From Robiginitomaculum sp. (GTDB lineage: Bacteria; Pseudomonadota; Alphaproteobacteria; Caulobacterales; Maricaulaceae), in contig JAESQI010000227.1 of NCBI GenBank assembly GCA_016765255.1, positions 1-5,849 on the forward strand: a DNA stretch of 5,849 bases. The letters run 5' to 3'. The notes beneath the pieces were generated by a model. That model was not told where the DNA came from. It ran no database searches and saw only the letters and a list, made by a program, of their open reading frames with translations. The stretch's first letter is position 1. Every line of letters begins with the position of its first letter. The position numbers and the translations under genes were made by a program. This document shows positions 5,835-5,849 of the stretch, piece by piece.

Positions 5835-5849
5835 TGGTGGGCGATACTG
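5835..5849 (-). tRNA. 3' end of a tRNA (partial, probably tRNA-Val)
   Basis: Read on the minus strand the window's right edge is CAGTATCGCCCACCA: the end of a T-arm, an acceptor strand ATCGCCC, discriminator A and an encoded CCA. The same ending is one I recall from alphaproteobacterial tRNA-Val genes, but the anticodon lies outside the window. A T5 run follows immediately. Confidence 0.55.

Noticed and set aside
5835..5849. Attachment-site duplicate of the tRNA end within the window
   Set aside because: I looked for a second copy of the tRNA terminal sequence on both strands and found none.

Overview
The window looks like a chromosomal segment of an alphaproteobacterium, perhaps a marine Hyphomonadaceae-type organism. 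This is inferred from the protein families and from a tRNA 3' end resembling alphaproteobacterial tRNA-Val; no search was run. It splits into a healthy plus-strand part (1-2510) and a decaying minus-strand part (about 2479-5703), with a tRNA entering at the right edge.

Plus strand: the window opens inside a bufferin-type DUF2282 gene (BufA1-like, four cysteines, exported, 5' end missing). A strong intrinsic terminator follows, then a DoxX-family membrane protein of the kind that closes buf operons. The maturation genes that usually sit between these two (DUF692/MNIO bufB and bufC) are absent from that interval. After a 172-base gap comes a 432-aa Tat-exported, probably lipid-anchored PLP enzyme of aminotransferase class V (PvdN / isopenicillin N epimerase-like). 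It ends at a long hairpin terminator that can also serve the converging minus-strand operon.

Minus strand, read right to left: a candidate sigma-70 promoter at 5703-5676 leads into an array whose members are joined by stop/start overlaps. The members are a DUF6090-like membrane protein with a frameshift (5652-4916), the C-terminal half of a paralogue with a frameshift (4919-4555), an intact six-helix Pr6Pr-family protein (4558-3920), a second full-length DUF6090-like protein with two in-frame stops and a frameshift (3923-3161), a 13-codon mini-ORF (3164-3123), a small membrane protein with three frameshifts (3129-2643), and a remnant of another DUF6090-like 3' end (2645-2523). In each broken gene, undoing the indels gives a whole number of codons whose stop overlaps the next start. 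The array therefore seems to be a former translationally coupled operon, built partly by tandem duplication, in which only the Pr6Pr gene is still open. A sequencing or assembly artefact is the main alternative, but bufA, doxX and the aminotransferase show no such lesions.

I see no CRISPR array, insertion sequence, recognisable defence system or phage gene. The most unusual items are the coupled array with its repeated start/stop junction, the terminator-interrupted bufA-doxX pair without maturation genes, and a DoxX protein with an enlarged cysteine-containing loop.
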